DNA of 6,703 bases from Gemmatimonadota bacterium (GTDB lineage: Bacteria > Gemmatimonadota > Gemmatimonadetes > Gemmatimonadales > GWC2-71-9). Positions 4,592 to 6,703 of the stretch are shown piece by piece. The stretch lies in assembly GCA_003220955.1 (NCBI GenBank), contig QHTW01000122.1, positions 1 to 6,703 on the forward strand, given 5' to 3'. Positions within the stretch are counted from its first letter, which is position 1. Every line of letters starts with the position of its first letter. The translations under genes and the position numbers were made by a program. Below the pieces are notes generated by a model. The model had not been told where the DNA came from and made no database searches. It saw only the letters and a program-made list of their open reading frames with translations.

Positions 4592-6703
4592 CTACGGTCC
4601 GTACAGAGCCCGATACAACTCGCGATTCCGCAAGAGGCTGCGGACATAACCGCGCGTTTCGGGATACGGAATCAACTCGATAAAGCGATCGGGATCGCCT
4701 GCCCCGGCGCGCTCGAGCCAGCGGCGTACCGGAATTGGTCCGGCGTTGTAGGCCGCGACCGCCGCATCCACACGCCCGAAGCGCCTGAGCAGCTCGGCGA
4801 GGTGCGCCGCACCAAGATGGAGGTTGAGATCAGGCACGGTGATCCAGTCGGGATAGAACGTGACATCCAACCCGCGCGCCATGAGCGAGGCCGTGCTCGG
4901 CAGCAGCTGGGCCAGCCCACGCGCCCCGGCCGGCGAGAGCGCCTCGACATCGAAGACGCTCTCCTGCCGGACGAGTGCCGCGAGCAGCAGGGCGTCCACA
5001 CCGAATTCCTGTGCCTCCGCTTCGACCGCGCTGCGATTCGGCCAGGGAAAAATCGCGCGCAGCACACGTACATCCCCCGGCGCAAGGAGCGCGGCCTGCC
5101 AACCCAGCCGGACGGCAGCCGATCCGAAGCCCCGCACGCCCAGTCCCTCGCTCCACGCGAGCAGACCCTCGAGATCAGCGGGTGGGTGAGCGAGCACGAC
5201 GCGGACCTCGGCCTGCGCTTCGGTGTCGAGTCCGGCCAGGAGCAGCGTGTCGATGCGCGCCAACCCCGCGAGCACCGCCGGCGGCGGCGTGGTCGCCTGA
5301 GCCACAGGCGCGAACGCCAGGGGCGGCAGGCCCGCCTCGCGGCGCGCACGCATGCCGTAATAGCCGAGCGAATCCTCACGCGCGAGCGCGACCCAGACGG
5401 CGCGCGCCTGCGACGTATCGCCTCGAGCCTCGGCCATCTTGCCGAGCCAGAAGCGCGCCGCGGTACGTTGCGGCCCGGACGCGTCAATCTCCGATTGATA
5501 CAATGCCGCGGCGCTGTCGGGTCGCCCCGTACTCTCGGCGCGGGCCGCCAACCGGAAACGCGCCAGCGAGGCGCGCGCATCACCGGGATACCGGCTGATC
5601 AACTCTCCATACCAGCGACTGGCCTGCGGCCAATCGTCACGACCGTCCTGCATGTCGCCCAGGATGTAGAGCGCGCCCGGCGCGGCTGAATCGGCCGGGT
5701 AGCGCAGCGCGAATCCCGACAGCGCGGCGACCGCGGTGGAGTCGCCGAGGCGTACGAGCACACGGGCGCGGCGGTAGGTCGCGAGCGGGCGACTCGTCGA
5801 GTCCCGGGCTGCCGCGGCATACGCGCGTACCGCGTCGCGCAGGCGACCCGAAGCCACGAGCAGCTCGCCATACAGAAGAAGCGTTGTCGCACTCGAGTCG
5901 CCAGACCGGAGCGCGTGTTCCACGTGGATCCGGGCGTCGCGCGTCGTGCTGCGCCGATTCAGCGCGCGTGCCAGGGCGACGTGCTGCTCGGGGGTGCGCG
6001 GGGGCAGCGGGCGGAGGGCCAAGCTCACACCAGCAGCGGCATCATCACTCAGCGGGTCGCGCGCCAGCAGCGCGTAGAGGAGCGTTCGCGCGCGTGTGGA
6101 ATCCCCCGTTGCCAGGGCAAGGCGCGCCGCCTCCAGACCACCTCCCTTCCCTGTCGTCGCGTACGCGTCGAGCGCGCGCGTGGTATCGCCTGCGAGCAGC
6201 AGCGAGCGTGCGCGCGCCCGCGGCGCTTCCCGCGCCGCCGGCGGCGGCAGGTCGGCGAGCAGCTGGGCCGTGACAGCCGTATCGCGTGTGACCCGCGCCT
6301 GCCGTACCCGCAGCCAGGTATCGATGCTCGCGAGCGTGCCGCCCGACCGCGCGCGCGCGAATGCGGCCGCGGCGCTGTCAGCCTGGCCCGCCGCCTCGAA
6401 CGCAGTGCCGGCGCGCACCGCGAGCAGCGGGACCCGCGCCGCGGGCGCTCGCGCTCGCGCCATTTGAAAATGGGTAGCGGCAGACGCGTACTGGTCGGTG
6501 CTGAACTCCGCCTGCGCCAGCACAGCGAGGGCCTCACCACCGAGATAGTCGAGCAGCCAAGGTTGGCCGACCAGCAGTTGCCTCGCGTGCTCGTAGCGGC
6601 GCGCGTGAACTTCGGCTTTGGCGCCTTCGACGATCAGGAATGCGTTGGGATTGGGGTCGCGCCGCGCGGCGGCCAGCAGGGTCTCCGCCGCGTGCCAGGG
6701 ACG
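4592..6703 (-). CDS. Soluble lytic transglycosylase, Slt70-like with SLT/GH23 domain (5' end outside window)
   Basis: A peptidoglycan lytic transglycosylase, which cleaves the MurNAc-GlcNAc bond with formation of a 1,6-anhydro ring in the periplasm. The frame is open to the right edge, giving 703 visible residues. A GTG at 6523 lies inside the coding sequence and is not the start, and any signal peptide is outside the window. Numbering is from the first visible residue. About 1-450 is Ala/Arg-rich and built of TPR-like helical pairs, such as RYPGDARASLARFRLAARAE near 371-390, as in the superhelical U-domain of Slt70. Next comes the linker-type segment DSLGYYGMRAR (about 444-454). The C-terminal catalytic domain (about 560-700) shows the Glu of RQES (E581, codon at 4961-4963), GARGLAQLLPSTA, NLHLGAAHLAELL, AAYNAGP, and the terminal ETRGYVRSLLRN, all family hallmarks. 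Its role in wall turnover is secure in outline. Whether it serves a particular envelope machine is not shown. Confidence 0.96.
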   Translation of the reverse strand, partial: RPWHAAETLLAAARRDPNPNAFLIVEGAKAEVHARRYEHARQLLVGQPWLLDYLGGEALAVLAQAEFSTDQYASAATHFQMARARAPAARVPLLAVRAGTAFEAAGQADSAAAAFARARSGGTLASIDTWLRVRQARVTRDTAVTAQLLADLPPPAAREAPRARARSLLLAGDTTRALDAYATTGKGGGLEAARLALATGDSTRARTLLYALLARDPLSDDAAAGVSLALRPLPPRTPEQHVALARALNRRSTTRDARIHVEHALRSGDSSATTLLLYGELLVASGRLRDAVRAYAAAARDSTSRPLATYRRARVLVRLGDSTAVAALSGFALRYPADSAAPGALYILGDMQDGRDDWPQASRWYGELISRYPGDARASLARFRLAARAESTGRPDSAAALYQSEIDASGPQRTAARFWLGKMAEARGDTSQARAVWVALAREDSLGYYGMRARREAGLPPLAFAPVAQATTPPPAVLAGLARIDTLLLAGLDTEAQAEVRVVLAHPPADLEGLLAWSEGLGVRGFGSAAVRLGWQAALLAPGDVRVLRAIFPWPNRSAVEAEAQEFGVDALLLAALVRQESVFDVEALSPAGARGLAQLLPSTASLMARGLDVTFYPDWITVPDLNLHLGAAHLAELLRRFGRVDAAVAAYNAGPIPVRRWLERAGAGDPDRFIELIPYPETRGYVRSLLRNRELYRALYGP

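Noticed and set aside
4451..5689. A 412-codon open frame on the plus strand opposite the transglycosylase gene
   Set aside because: It is antisense to a clearly recognised coding sequence. Its translation is Arg/Gln/Gly-rich without any domain, as expected for a shadow frame in GC-rich DNA.
6523..6703. Reading the GTG at 6523 as the start of the transglycosylase
   Set aside because: The same frame stays open through 60 further codons to the window edge and encodes TPR-like sequence, so the GTG is an internal Val codon.

Overview
This is a GC-rich bacterial chromosomal segment carrying six protein-coding genes. No mobile element, CRISPR array, tRNA or rRNA gene is visible. A likely source is Gemmatimonadota or a related lineage. 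That rests mainly on the style of the pilin (a short prepilin with a GGWSA segment and two C-terminal cysteines) and on the DNA polymerase I (an INFATIYGQ O-helix and a dead proofreading domain). It is recalled family knowledge, not a computed placement.

Layout, left to right. (1) Positions 1-641, + strand: the C-terminal third of an MMPL/RND-family membrane transporter, entering from the left edge. (2) 634-870, - strand: a 78-residue DUF4031-like protein whose stop codon region overlaps the transporter's by 8 nt, tail to tail. (3) 909-1286, - strand: a type IV pilin-like prepilin with a GTG start. (4) 1384-4230, - strand: DNA polymerase I (polA) with an intact 5'-nuclease and polymerase but a 3'-5' exonuclease domain lacking its catalytic residues. 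(5) 4303-4503, - strand: a single-domain cold-shock protein with a GTG start. (6) 4592-6703, - strand: a large periplasmic lytic transglycosylase with a helical-repeat N-terminal part and a C-terminal SLT/GH23 domain, running off the right edge.

The five minus-strand genes lie head to tail, but they look like neighbours rather than one pathway: cell-wall turnover, cold-shock RNA binding, DNA replication and repair, and a surface filament. The short intergenic spaces support mostly separate transcription. There is a strong terminator-like hairpin between the cold-shock gene and polA, a hairpin between polA and the pilin gene, and a weaker hairpin after the transglycosylase gene that overlaps a consensus -35 box for the cold-shock gene.

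I see no undescribed multi-gene system. The points most worth a second look are the csp-polA hairpin, whose loop is exactly one of polA's candidate start codons, the lost proofreading site in Pol I, the compact regulatory junctions around csp and the pilin gene, and the small DUF4031-like gene.
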